Below are positions 42,943 through 50,521 of a stretch of DNA of 64,000 bases, piece by piece; position 1 is the stretch's first letter, and every line of letters begins with the position of its first letter. Source of the stretch: Floridanema aerugineum (GTDB lineage Bacteria; Cyanobacteriota; Cyanobacteriia; Cyanobacteriales; Aerosakkonemataceae); assembly GCF_041929345.1 (NCBI RefSeq), contig NZ_JBHFNQ010000218.1, positions 58,972 to 122,971 on the forward strand. The letters run 5' to 3'. The translations under genes and the position numbers were made by a program. The notes under the pieces are model-generated. The model saw only the letters and a list, made by a program, of their open reading frames with translations, searched no databases and was not told where the DNA came from.

Positions 42943-44949
42943 TTATGCGGCAGCGTTTAGGTTAGCAACTAACCCATACACCGATACGTAATCTTCTAAC
43001 TCTTGTAAGTCAACAGTGCCATTTTTATCACTGTCGAGAATGTGGAACAGATAATCAGTAATGTGTCTTCTAACTTCTTCAGGACTACGTTCGCCTACTG
43101 TTAAGTCTTCAATCATGCCTAACAGTTCAAAAATCTCGTCTTTATCCAGTGACTTACTGCCGTCTTTATCCAATTCTAGGAACAGTTTTCTGATATCTTC
43201 TGTTGCCATTCTTGAGGATTGCAATGTTTCGCGCAATATGTCATTGCTGAAAAGATTCATGAACAAAATTTGCTCAATTATGGGGATGCAGAAGAAACCT
43301 AGTGCTGCCCAAAAAGCGGCATATTTCAAAGTATCTGGGTTGGGAACTACGCTAACTGCGCTCATGAATAGGGCAGCCCAGAGGAAAAAGTTGGGATTCA
43401 CTAATAGAATGTAAGCGTCTTGTGCTTCGGCTTTGATGATTTTCCCGTTGGAAAATACGTAAGTTAAGGTAGCAGCTAAACGCATGAAGATAAAGATTAA
43501 TACTGCTAGTGCTAGTTGTTGTAAACAGGCGATCGATCGCTCAGGCGCAGCTGAAGTAAATAAGTCGGAAATAATCGTATATGGCGTAAACTGGAAGCCT
43601 GTAAATAAAGCCATAATTGCCACAGCTAAAACACCGATAAATTTCCAGTTTTTACTGTGGTGATTTGATTCTACAGGAGATTTACCCCGCCAATATTGCG
43701 CGATCGCAGCGGGAATTGCTAAACCTACAATTAAAATGACAAAGAAAAAGTTCAAACTGTCAACTTTAATTGGTAAAGGTGCAAGAGCAAAAGTCCCTAG
43801 AAGCGCCAAAGGAGCAACTATTGATAACAACCGAGACAGCACCGCAGAGGGATAAAGATTCCCGCCCCAAAGTACTGATAAAACTGGCGAAGTCAAAGCT
43901 GGGGGCACCATCCAAAATAACACCCACAAAATTTTGTATAAGTCTGCCGGACTTTGATACAAAATTCCTGAAAATATTAAAAATAGTCCGATCGCCCATC
44001 GAACTAACATCCAACCATTAACTATCCACTTGACAGTCGGAGTTACTTTACCCCTAGTTCCAGCAAAGTCAATATCCAGATAAGTATAAAAAGTGGAAAC
44101 TGCCAAACAAGCAACAATTAACCAAGTAAAAACTGGCGGAAGCAGTTGATAATCAGAAGCGCTCAAAGCTCTCGCCAAACTGCCAACTAAAAATGACACA
44201 GCATAGAGCAAAATCGCCCACATAATCGAAAGATCGTTGATCTTTTTCCGTAACTCCGCACTACCGCTAGATTCTTTATCACGGAACTTAGTCAACTCTT
44301 CTTTACTCAGAGCCTTACCATTTGGCAACTTCAAATGTTTATAAGCCGTTGGTGGTAAGCCACTTAAATAAAGCGCTAAAGGCTCCAAAACATACTGATG
44401 GCACACTACGAGAACATCTTCGCCTTGTTCCAAATGGGGAACAACTTTTTCCCGATAAAAACTAGCAGCCCTCGCATAAACTTGGTCTATTTTTTCCCCA
44501 GCTGGAGGAGCTTCATTATGCGAATGTAGCATTTCCTCGAAGCCTTCATAGCCCAAAGCAAGGCGCAACAAATTCAAATTTCTCCCAGCAAAAATCCCAA
44601 AAGATTTCTCACCAATGCGGTGATCGATATTAATCGGAATATCTGGTGATTTGAGTGATTGGCTGACATCAACTGCTATTTGACAAGTTTGCCGCGCCCT
44701 TCTCATGTGCGAAACATATACAGCATCAAATTTGATGCCTCTTTTCTTAATATCCATTCCGGCGCGACGTGCTTGCAACTTACCAAATGCTGTTAATCCA
44801 ACATCCAGCACCCCCGCAAAAATATTGCGTTCGTTGCTAGTACTTTCACCATGCCTAATGAAGTAGACTTGCCCTATTTTCCGCTCTGTTTCTGCCATAC
44901 CATCAGAAATTTCTGCGGATACATTTAGAGAATTATTAACTTTTCCCAT
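42943..44949 (-). CDS. histidine phosphatase / multi-pass membrane / EF-hand fusion protein
   Basis: 668 residues in three parts. Residues about 25-225 are a phosphoglycerate-mutase-type histidine phosphatase with VYFIRHGESTSNE (catalytic His), RRARQT, and a second His in VVCHQYVLEP. About ten hydrophobic segments follow (about 240-560), the region resembling no transporter family that I can name. The C-terminus has two EF-hand calcium loops at 594-605 (DKDGSKSLDKDE) and 639-650 (DSDKNGTVDLQE), with all key oxygen ligands. A calcium-regulated membrane phosphatase is the simplest reading; the substrate is unknown. Neighbours are a globin and, divergently, cysteine synthase. Confidence 0.85.
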   Translation of the reverse strand: MGKVNNSLNVSAEISDGMAETERKIGQVYFIRHGESTSNERNIFAGVLDVGLTAFGKLQARRAGMDIKKRGIKFDAVYVSHMRRARQTCQIAVDVSQSLKSPDIPINIDHRIGEKSFGIFAGRNLNLLRLALGYEGFEEMLHSHNEAPPAGEKIDQVYARAASFYREKVVPHLEQGEDVLVVCHQYVLEPLALYLSGLPPTAYKHLKLPNGKALSKEELTKFRDKESSGSAELRKKINDLSIMWAILLYAVSFLVGSLARALSASDYQLLPPVFTWLIVACLAVSTFYTYLDIDFAGTRGKVTPTVKWIVNGWMLVRWAIGLFLIFSGILYQSPADLYKILWVLFWMVPPALTSPVLSVLWGGNLYPSAVLSRLLSIVAPLALLGTFALAPLPIKVDSLNFFFVILIVGLAIPAAIAQYWRGKSPVESNHHSKNWKFIGVLAVAIMALFTGFQFTPYTIISDLFTSAAPERSIACLQQLALAVLIFIFMRLAATLTYVFSNGKIIKAEAQDAYILLVNPNFFLWAALFMSAVSVVPNPDTLKYAAFWAALGFFCIPIIEQILFMNLFSNDILRETLQSSRMATEDIRKLFLELDKDGSKSLDKDEIFELLGMIEDLTVGERSPEEVRRHITDYLFHILDSDKNGTVDLQELEDYVSVYGLVANLNAAA

Positions 44950-45517
44950 GCTTTCTTTAACTCGCGATCGAGGCTTTTTATTTGACGTTAAAGTTCACTT
45001 TGCTACTGCAAATGAATTGTTAAACATATCAGATGTTAAAATTTATTTACACATATAATATTTTATTTAACAAAAATTAATATCAAAGATATGGGAGGAT
45101 TTTAAAGTTATTTTAAAGCATAATTTTCTAGTTATTTGTTTGGGTAACTATCTAGAACCAAGCTAATCAAAAATTTTTTAGCCCAAGTAAAAACTACAGA
45201 TCGGTGAGGGAAGTTAGGCGGAAAAAAAGCTATTAATTAAGAAATTTAAGTAATTGAATTACTTAAGAAAAGTTGAAATTAAAGGAAAAGTAGATTTTTG
45301 TTGCAATAAGTACAATAATCCAATCGACTAACCGTAGTATAATTAAATATCATACTTTGTCAGAGATAAAATTGTCCAGTAGGGTGCGAAACGCTTGATT
45401 AGCTCTTTGAGAACCAGGTAGTAATTACGAGCAAGCAGCGCCATACCTTACAGGACTTCTCTGATCACTGGGATGAAAGCCAAAAGTTAAACTCTCATGC
45501 GCGTTAAGGAGTAGAAA
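44950..45517. other. 568-base AT-rich gene-free stretch
   Basis: Intergenic between divergent genes, strongly A/T-rich. It contains the 21-base palindrome at 45246-45266 and a partial GTAGGGTGCG repeat arm near 45381. I see no coding frame or RNA gene. An AAGGAG site at about 45506 serves the cysteine synthase gene. Confidence 0.5.
45246..45266. repeat. 21-base palindrome upstream of cysK
   Basis: TTAAGTAATT, a central G, then AATTACTTAA: perfect 10-base arms. It lies about 250 bases before the cysteine synthase start. It could be an operator for a dimeric regulator or simply an AT-rich chance palindrome. Confidence 0.5.
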
Positions 45518-46477
45518 ATGCGAATTGCTCGTAATGTAACAGAATTGATTGGACGCACCCCACTAGTACAGTTAAATCGAATTCCGCAATCAGAAGGATG
45601 TTTAGCACAAATTGTGGTCAAATTGGAAGGGATGAACCCAGCTGCTTCTGTAAAAGACCGCATTGGCGCAAGTATGATTCAAGTAGCAGAAGAAGCGGGA
45701 TTAATTCAGCCAGGAAAAACCGTTTTAGTTGAGCCAACTTCTGGTAATACAGGCATCGCTTTGGCAATGGTAGCAGCTGCCAAAGGTTACGAATTAATTC
45801 TCACCATGCCAGAGACAATGAGCATCGAAAGACGTAATATGCTCAAAGCTTATGGTGCCACCTTAGAATTAACTCCAGGTATGGAAGGAATGCGGGGAGC
45901 AATTCGCCGTGCGGAAGAAATTGCTGCTACTATTCCTAATGGTTATCTGTTGCAGCAATTCCGCAACCCAGCTAATCCGAAAATACACCGCGAAACCACT
46001 GCTGAAGAAATTTGGACTGACACAGATGGAGAAATAGATTTTTTAATTGCTGGTGTTGGTACTGGTGGTACTTTAACCGGAGTTGCGGAAGTAATTAAAC
46101 AGCGCAAACCAAGTTTTAAAGCGATCGCAGTTGAACCTGTAAATAGTCCAGTGCTTTCAGGGGGAAAAGCAGGCCCTCATAAAATTCAAGGTATTGGTGC
46201 GGGGTTTGTTCCCGAAGTTTTGAAAGTAGAATTAATAGACGAAGTAATTCCAGTTGCAGATGATGAAGCGATGTATTTCAGTCGTCGTTTAGCAAGAGAA
46301 GAAGGTTTGCTTTCTGGTATTTCTTCCGGTGCAGCTTTAGCAGCCGCAATTAAAATTGGCAAACGGGAAGAAAATGCAGGTCGTTTAATTGTGATGATAC
46401 AACCAAGTTTTGGCGAACGTTACTTGAGTACGCCGTTGTTCCAAGAACCACAAGTTTTGGAAACCACCAAGTTGTAA
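45518..46477 (+). CDS. cysK: cysteine synthase (O-acetylserine sulfhydrylase)
   Basis: 319-residue PLP enzyme making cysteine from O-acetylserine and sulfide. The PLP lysine lies in NPAASVKDRIGASMI, the phosphate-binding loop is PTSGNTGIALAM, and GVGTGGTLTGVAEV is the glycine-rich cofactor loop. The substrate loop and the LLSGISSGAALAAA segment are intact. CysK is favoured over CysM by overall pattern and by the near-canonical length. A clear AAGGAG ribosome site lies eight bases before the ATG. It is a single gene, followed by a perfect palindrome repeat and a damaged DUF3352 gene. Confidence 0.94.
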   Translation: MRIARNVTELIGRTPLVQLNRIPQSEGCLAQIVVKLEGMNPAASVKDRIGASMIQVAEEAGLIQPGKTVLVEPTSGNTGIALAMVAAAKGYELILTMPETMSIERRNMLKAYGATLELTPGMEGMRGAIRRAEEIAATIPNGYLLQQFRNPANPKIHRETTAEEIWTDTDGEIDFLIAGVGTGGTLTGVAEVIKQRKPSFKAIAVEPVNSPVLSGGKAGPHKIQGIGAGFVPEVLKVELIDEVIPVADDEAMYFSRRLAREEGLLSGISSGAALAAAIKIGKREENAGRLIVMIQPSFGERYLSTPLFQEPQVLETTKL

Positions 46478-46505
46478 GAGGCAAAGAGGTTCCAGGGGCG
46501 GACGC

Positions 46506-46535
46506 TGTAGGGGCAATTCATGAATTGCCCCTACA
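46506..46535. repeat. 30-base perfect palindrome, GTAGGGGCAATT family
   Basis: TGTAGGGGCAATTCA followed by its exact complement. The same GTAGGGGCAATTCAT unit occurs at 61045-61082. It follows the cysK stop by 29 bases. Confidence 0.85.
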
Positions 46536-46675
46536 AAGTCCTTAATGCCTTCTGGAATAGCTTTTTTTCAGGTTGAAGTATTTACTAGTAGAAATATTAG
46601 CAAGTCTAGGGATGCTCTCAGGGTGAGAGCTAGTTTTTCAACTCTGTAATAACTATCTGAGTAAAGCTTAAAAAA

Positions 46676-47175
46676 ATGCCTGAAAAAAAATCAAATTGGC
46701 TAATTCCAGTGCCGAAAACATTTTAGCAAAAATCAATGAATTAGCCAAGACTAATTCAATTAATGTAACCCAAAGAAATATTCAAGGGAAAACTATTACC
46801 GAATGGTCAAGTCCTGGACAAGAAGCTTGGTTAGGTTATGGTTGGTTAGATGGAGAATCACTGTTTATCGCTACAGGTAGTTCCGTTGTTGACGCAATGG
46901 CTAGTAATTCTCAATCTCTAGAAAATAGCCCATCATTTAAAGCTATTACTAATACTTTACCGAAGCCAAATGGTGGTTATTTTTACCTGGATATGGACAA
47001 AACAATGGCTTTGATGAATCGTAATTTGCCTAGCACTCAAGCAAGTACAATACCTCCAGAAGTTAGTGCTTTTCTCAATTCAATTCGGGGTATTGGTATC
47101 ACTGCTACTCAGCCAGATTCATCAACTAGCCAAATGGAAGTTTTACTAGCTTTGAAGCCAAAATCAGGAAATTAG
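46676..47175 (+). pseudogene. DUF3352 gene with large internal deletion and frameshift
   Basis: The ATG at 46676 starts MPEKKSNWLIPV, which looks like the anchor N-terminus of a DUF3352 protein, but it soon reaches a stop (..PKTF). In another frame the sequence continues from about 46696 to 47175 as a good DUF3352 C-terminal part (AWLGYGWLDGESLFIATGSS, GGYFYLDMDKTMALMNRNLP). Full-length family members are several hundred residues, so most of the middle is missing and the two ends are out of frame. An intact intrinsic terminator follows. If expressed from the TTG at 46696 the product would be about 159 residues and lack the membrane anchor. Confidence 0.7.
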
Positions 47176-47225
47176 ACTTCTACTGCTGAAGCTATTTTAC
47201 ATAGAATTTGGTTTTGAATGTAAAG

Positions 47226-47251
47226 AAGACGGGACAACCGTCTTTTTTTTT
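47226..47251 (+). terminator. intrinsic terminator after the DUF3352 remnant
   Basis: AAGACGG and CCGTCTT form a 7-bp stem with loop GACAA, followed by a run of at least six T. It is a textbook intrinsic terminator, 50 bases after the stop. Confidence 0.9.
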
Positions 47252-47295
47252 CGTTGTAGCGACTTCAATCTTATCATGTCCGATCGATTACCCGC

Positions 47296-47349
47296 ATTGT
47301 AGAGACGTTGTATACAACGTCTCTACAATGTATACAACGTCTCTACAAT
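47296..47349. repeat. 34-base perfect palindrome plus half-copy
   Basis: ATTGTAGAGACGTTGTA and its exact complement span 47296-47329; the right half, ATACAACGTCTCTACAAT, is repeated directly at 47332-47349. This GTAGAGACGTTG unit lies just beyond the ackA stop and is a dispersed-type cyanobacterial repeat. Confidence 0.85.
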
Positions 47350-47365
47350 CTTTCTTGTATAGGTA

Positions 47366-48604
47366 TTACAAGGGACTGGGAATGACTGACAATTGAGTTA
47401 AACGGACACACTCTTGAGCGATCGCCCAATCTTCTTGTGTGTGAATTACTAAAACTTTGACTGGGGAATCAGGTGTAGAAATATCTTGATCTACAGGTCT
47501 ATGGTTATTTTTCTCCTCGTCAATTTTTAGCCCTAAAAACTCAAAAGATGCACAAACATCAGCACGCAAATTAGCAGCATTTTCCCCAACTCCGGCGGTA
47601 AATACTAAAGCATCTACACCGCCCAAAGAGGCAATCATCGCACCAATAAAAGAGCGTAATATGTGAAGATAAACATTGTATGCGAGTTGAGCACGGGTGT
47701 TACCTTGGGCGATCGCTTCTTCAATTTTTCGCATATCCGCAGATATTCCCGAAAGTCCTAAAAATCCCGATCGACGATTAAAAATATCATCGATTTGTTC
47801 GCCTGTATGACCCCTTCGCAACAAGTCTATAATAATTCCTGGGTCAATATCTCCTGAACGAGTTCCCATCATTAATCCAGCAGTGGGAGTAAATCCCATT
47901 GTTGTATCAATGCTGTGTCCATTTTTTACCGCTGCTAAAGAACAACCATTTCCTAAGTGACAGGTTACTAATTTTAATGATGTTAAATCTTTGCCTAAAA
48001 GTTGGGCTGCACGTTGGGAAACATATTGATGACTAATGCCATGAAATCCGTAGCGACGAATGCCATGTTCGTAAAATTCATAAGGTAGGGCATAGACAAT
48101 AGCTGCTTCCGGCATTTTGGCATGAAAAGCTGTATCAAACACAGCAACTTGTGCCACTTTTTCGCCTAAAATTTGTTCTATAGCTTCAATTCCTTGTAAA
48201 TTAGCTGGGTTATGTACGGGGGCGAATTTGGCAAAATCAGCGATCGCTTCTTTAACTTCTTTGGTAATTAAACTACTTTCTTTATACTTATCTCCTCCAT
48301 GCACCACCCGATGACCAACGCAATCAATTTCTGCTAAACTATCAATTACTTTAGTTTCACCTTGCCAAAGACTTTTCAGCATATACTCAACAGTTTCTTG
48401 GCGAGATTGGGCGTTTAATTCCTCTTTTAAAACAGCCCCATGAATTGTTTTTACCTTCAGTTCTGCAACACCTTCATGGTGACTCCAATCAATTTGTGCT
48501 TCCCAAATTGGTTTCGGTGATTGCACTGGTAGCGCTTCTTCTTTTAGGGAATAAAGGCAGCTTTTCTGACTGCTAGATCCAGCATTGAGAACTAGTATTT
48601 TCAT
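47366..48604 (-). CDS. ackA: acetate kinase
   Basis: 412 residues. It interconverts acetyl phosphate plus ADP and acetate plus ATP. The N-terminal VLNAGSSSQKSCLYSL, the CHLGNGCSLAAVKNG adenine-site motif, and TGGVGEN-like FTAGVGENAANLR near the C-terminus are all present, as is RYGFHGISHQYV. It is the last gene of a minus-strand group with a cyclic-nucleotide-binding protein gene 57 bases upstream. Phosphoketolase, encoded divergently about 1.9 kb away, produces its substrate acetyl phosphate. No phosphotransacetylase gene is visible in the window. Confidence 0.96.
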   Translation of the reverse strand: MKILVLNAGSSSQKSCLYSLKEEALPVQSPKPIWEAQIDWSHHEGVAELKVKTIHGAVLKEELNAQSRQETVEYMLKSLWQGETKVIDSLAEIDCVGHRVVHGGDKYKESSLITKEVKEAIADFAKFAPVHNPANLQGIEAIEQILGEKVAQVAVFDTAFHAKMPEAAIVYALPYEFYEHGIRRYGFHGISHQYVSQRAAQLLGKDLTSLKLVTCHLGNGCSLAAVKNGHSIDTTMGFTPTAGLMMGTRSGDIDPGIIIDLLRRGHTGEQIDDIFNRRSGFLGLSGISADMRKIEEAIAQGNTRAQLAYNVYLHILRSFIGAMIASLGGVDALVFTAGVGENAANLRADVCASFEFLGLKIDEEKNNHRPVDQDISTPDSPVKVLVIHTQEDWAIAQECVRLTQLSVIPSPL

Positions 48605-48661
48605 TGGGATCGATTCCGATTTTTGATTAACTACTGAAAACTTCTGCCCCTTGCAGCAAGT

Positions 48662-49033
48662 TTAAAATGCCTCTTTTAAGCGTCGCAGACGATTTGAGTA
48701 ACTCCGCATTACTTCTAGGGCAAAAACAGGTGTTTCATGCACTGCAAACAGAAATCTGTCTTTATCTAAATATGCAAGTTTGCAATTAGTTTTCGCAACA
48801 GCTGTGGTAGCCCTTTTATGTGATTCATGAACTAATGCTCCTTCTCCAAATACATCACCTGTTTCGATCGTTTCTACAACTTTATTACCCACATATAAAT
48901 CTACTACACCTTCGAGTACACCATACATCACAGCACCAATTTCTCCAGCTTCAAAAATTACTTCACCTTTGGAGAATTCTTTAATTCCTGGTTGTTTTTG
49001 ATAAATGAGGACAGTTTTTGCTGGTTCTAACAT
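48662..49033 (-). CDS. cyclic-nucleotide-binding domain protein without output domain
   Basis: 123 residues forming one cNMP-binding (CAP-like) beta-roll: FSKGEVIFEAGEIGAVMYGV, then the phosphate-binding-cassette region FGEGALVHESHKRATTAVAK with its conserved Glu and Arg, and a C-terminal helix SNRLRRLKEAF. There is no DNA-binding helix-turn-helix. It may bind cAMP or cGMP and regulate a partner, perhaps acetate kinase whose gene starts 57 bases downstream on the same strand; that is inference. Similar small stand-alone CNB proteins are common in cyanobacteria. Confidence 0.85.
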   Translation of the reverse strand: MLEPAKTVLIYQKQPGIKEFSKGEVIFEAGEIGAVMYGVLEGVVDLYVGNKVVETIETGDVFGEGALVHESHKRATTAVAKTNCKLAYLDKDRFLFAVHETPVFALEVMRSYSNRLRRLKEAF

Positions 49034-49332
49034 TACTTTCTAACTCCGGTAAAAACATTGCTTTACTTTAATATTTACAGCAAAGCAGAGGAATTGCTGG
49101 AAGCAACTACTACTCGGAGTATACCTTAGCAAAACCAGAATTATTTAAAAATTTTAGAAAAAGGATTATTGCCGAATCAAAGATATTTCCCCCCGGCGAT
49201 AGTTGTCATTACAGTTTTATCCGATAGTCAGGCAAATTACTGTAAGAAAAGTTGCCAAATCTTTTGGAAAAATGTTTTATGGTTGACAAATTCTGTCTTG
49301 CTAAGTAATGTATTGAACTAGACGTTGAGAGT
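49034..49332. other. 299-base stretch with no feature seen
   Basis: Between two minus-strand genes. A/T-rich. I see no hairpin, repeat family or coding frame that I can support. It should hold the promoter of the CNB-ackA pair. Confidence 0.4.
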
Positions 49333-49971
49333 TTAAGTGCCAGGTAAATTCCGCAGATGTGGGCCCAAATGAGAGCGATCGGCTAAAACATGAAGTAAAG
49401 GGCCATGTACGCCGTATTCAATTACACTAACAGAGGCTACAGGGGCAGAAATGCGATCGCGAAATCTCCCCACATCAATTCCTAACAACCAACAAAGCAT
49501 AATTCTAATGGTCGCCTTGTGAGAAACAATCAAAATATTACCCGTTTTATAAATTTGTTCAATCTCCTCCAGCACAGCAGAACTGCGTTGAGCAATATCC
49601 ACCGCTCTTTCTCCACCCGTCGGCGCATTCCAACCCGGATCTGCTAAATAGCGAATATAATCATCATGGAATTGTAAACTCACCTCTTCTGGAGATAAAC
49701 CCTCCCACTTACCATAAGTAATTTCTTTGAGTCCATCTCGCAATTGCATTTCCATGCCAATAGCATCACACAATGGCTTCGCTGTTGCTACAGTGCGGCG
49801 CAAAGGACTACAAAAAATTGCCGTCCAAGGAAAAGAATTATACGCTTGGGTAAAAGCCTGTGCCATCTCTATTCCTTCAGCAGTTAACTCTGGATCGAGC
49901 GAGCCACAATAACTATTAGCACGGCTGTAAATTGTTTGTCCGTGTCGTAAAAAATACAGCATTAAGCTCAT
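49333..49971 (-). CDS. histidine phosphatase (phosphoglycerate mutase family)
   Basis: 212 residues from the ATG at 49971 (MSLMLYFLRHGQT), preceded by an AAGGT site; the frame opens earlier at 50004 without family resemblance. Catalytic residues are the RHG His near residue 9, Arg in SPLRRTVATA, Glu in DGLKEITYGKWEG, and His in IVSHKATIRIM. It is a two-gene paralogue with the protein at 57033-57677, the pair flanking the carbon-catabolism block. The family includes phosphoglycerate mutases and phosphatases; conserved EMQLRDGL and WEGL segments look phosphatase-like, but the substrate is unknown. Confidence 0.88.
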   Translation of the reverse strand: MSLMLYFLRHGQTIYSRANSYCGSLDPELTAEGIEMAQAFTQAYNSFPWTAIFCSPLRRTVATAKPLCDAIGMEMQLRDGLKEITYGKWEGLSPEEVSLQFHDDYIRYLADPGWNAPTGGERAVDIAQRSSAVLEEIEQIYKTGNILIVSHKATIRIMLCWLLGIDVGRFRDRISAPVASVSVIEYGVHGPLLHVLADRSHLGPHLRNLPGT

Positions 49972-50521
49972 GAATCTACCTTCAGAGACTGTTCCCCACA
50001 ACATTCAAACTTTATCTTAATACAATAGATAATTGAACAAGCGGGAAACTTCACAACTTGCTTTTTTGGAAAGGGTTTATTATATTGAATTTGGCATCAG
50101 CATTACACCATGTTACTTAAGAGAAGATGATTATTACATTAATAAAATATTAAATTATTTCCCAGTAAGCTAGTTAACTTTATTTAGTTAAGCTTAATGA
50201 TAAAGTTTATACAAAAATAGAAAAACTTAAAAATTATAGTTGCGATGATGGATTGATTGCATTTTAGATGTTAAACTACCTGCAAAAGTTACCAACCTCA
50301 ACAACGTAGAGATAAAAAATGCTTATACAAAGCTAATCCTAAGTCAACAAAAAGGTTCAGAAGCTGGGAAAATAATCCTTAATTATCTATCCCTTGTAAG
50401 AGATGATTTTCTGAGAATTCTGCCTAACCTTGGATAAAAGCTCACAAAAAACTGACTAGTTCTAGAACTAAGTCTGTGTAGCAATTGTAGAGACGCAAGT
50501 AAACCTTGAGAATGAGGAAAT
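49972..50521. other. 550-base leader region between divergent phosphatase and xfp genes
   Basis: A/T-rich with no coding frame that I can support (a minus-strand frame at 50383-50658 is mostly antisense to xfp). It probably holds the divergent promoters. A GAGG ribosome site lies before the xfp ATG. No repeat family seen. Confidence 0.45.

Noticed and set aside
44950..45517. A possible small photosystem or cytochrome subunit gene in the gap before cysK.
   Set aside because: No short frame with a membrane helix and ribosome site could be supported in this AT-rich stretch.
47208..47396. 62-codon frame over the terminator and palindromes.
   Set aside because: It translates a terminator T-run and repeat sequence, so coding is unlikely.
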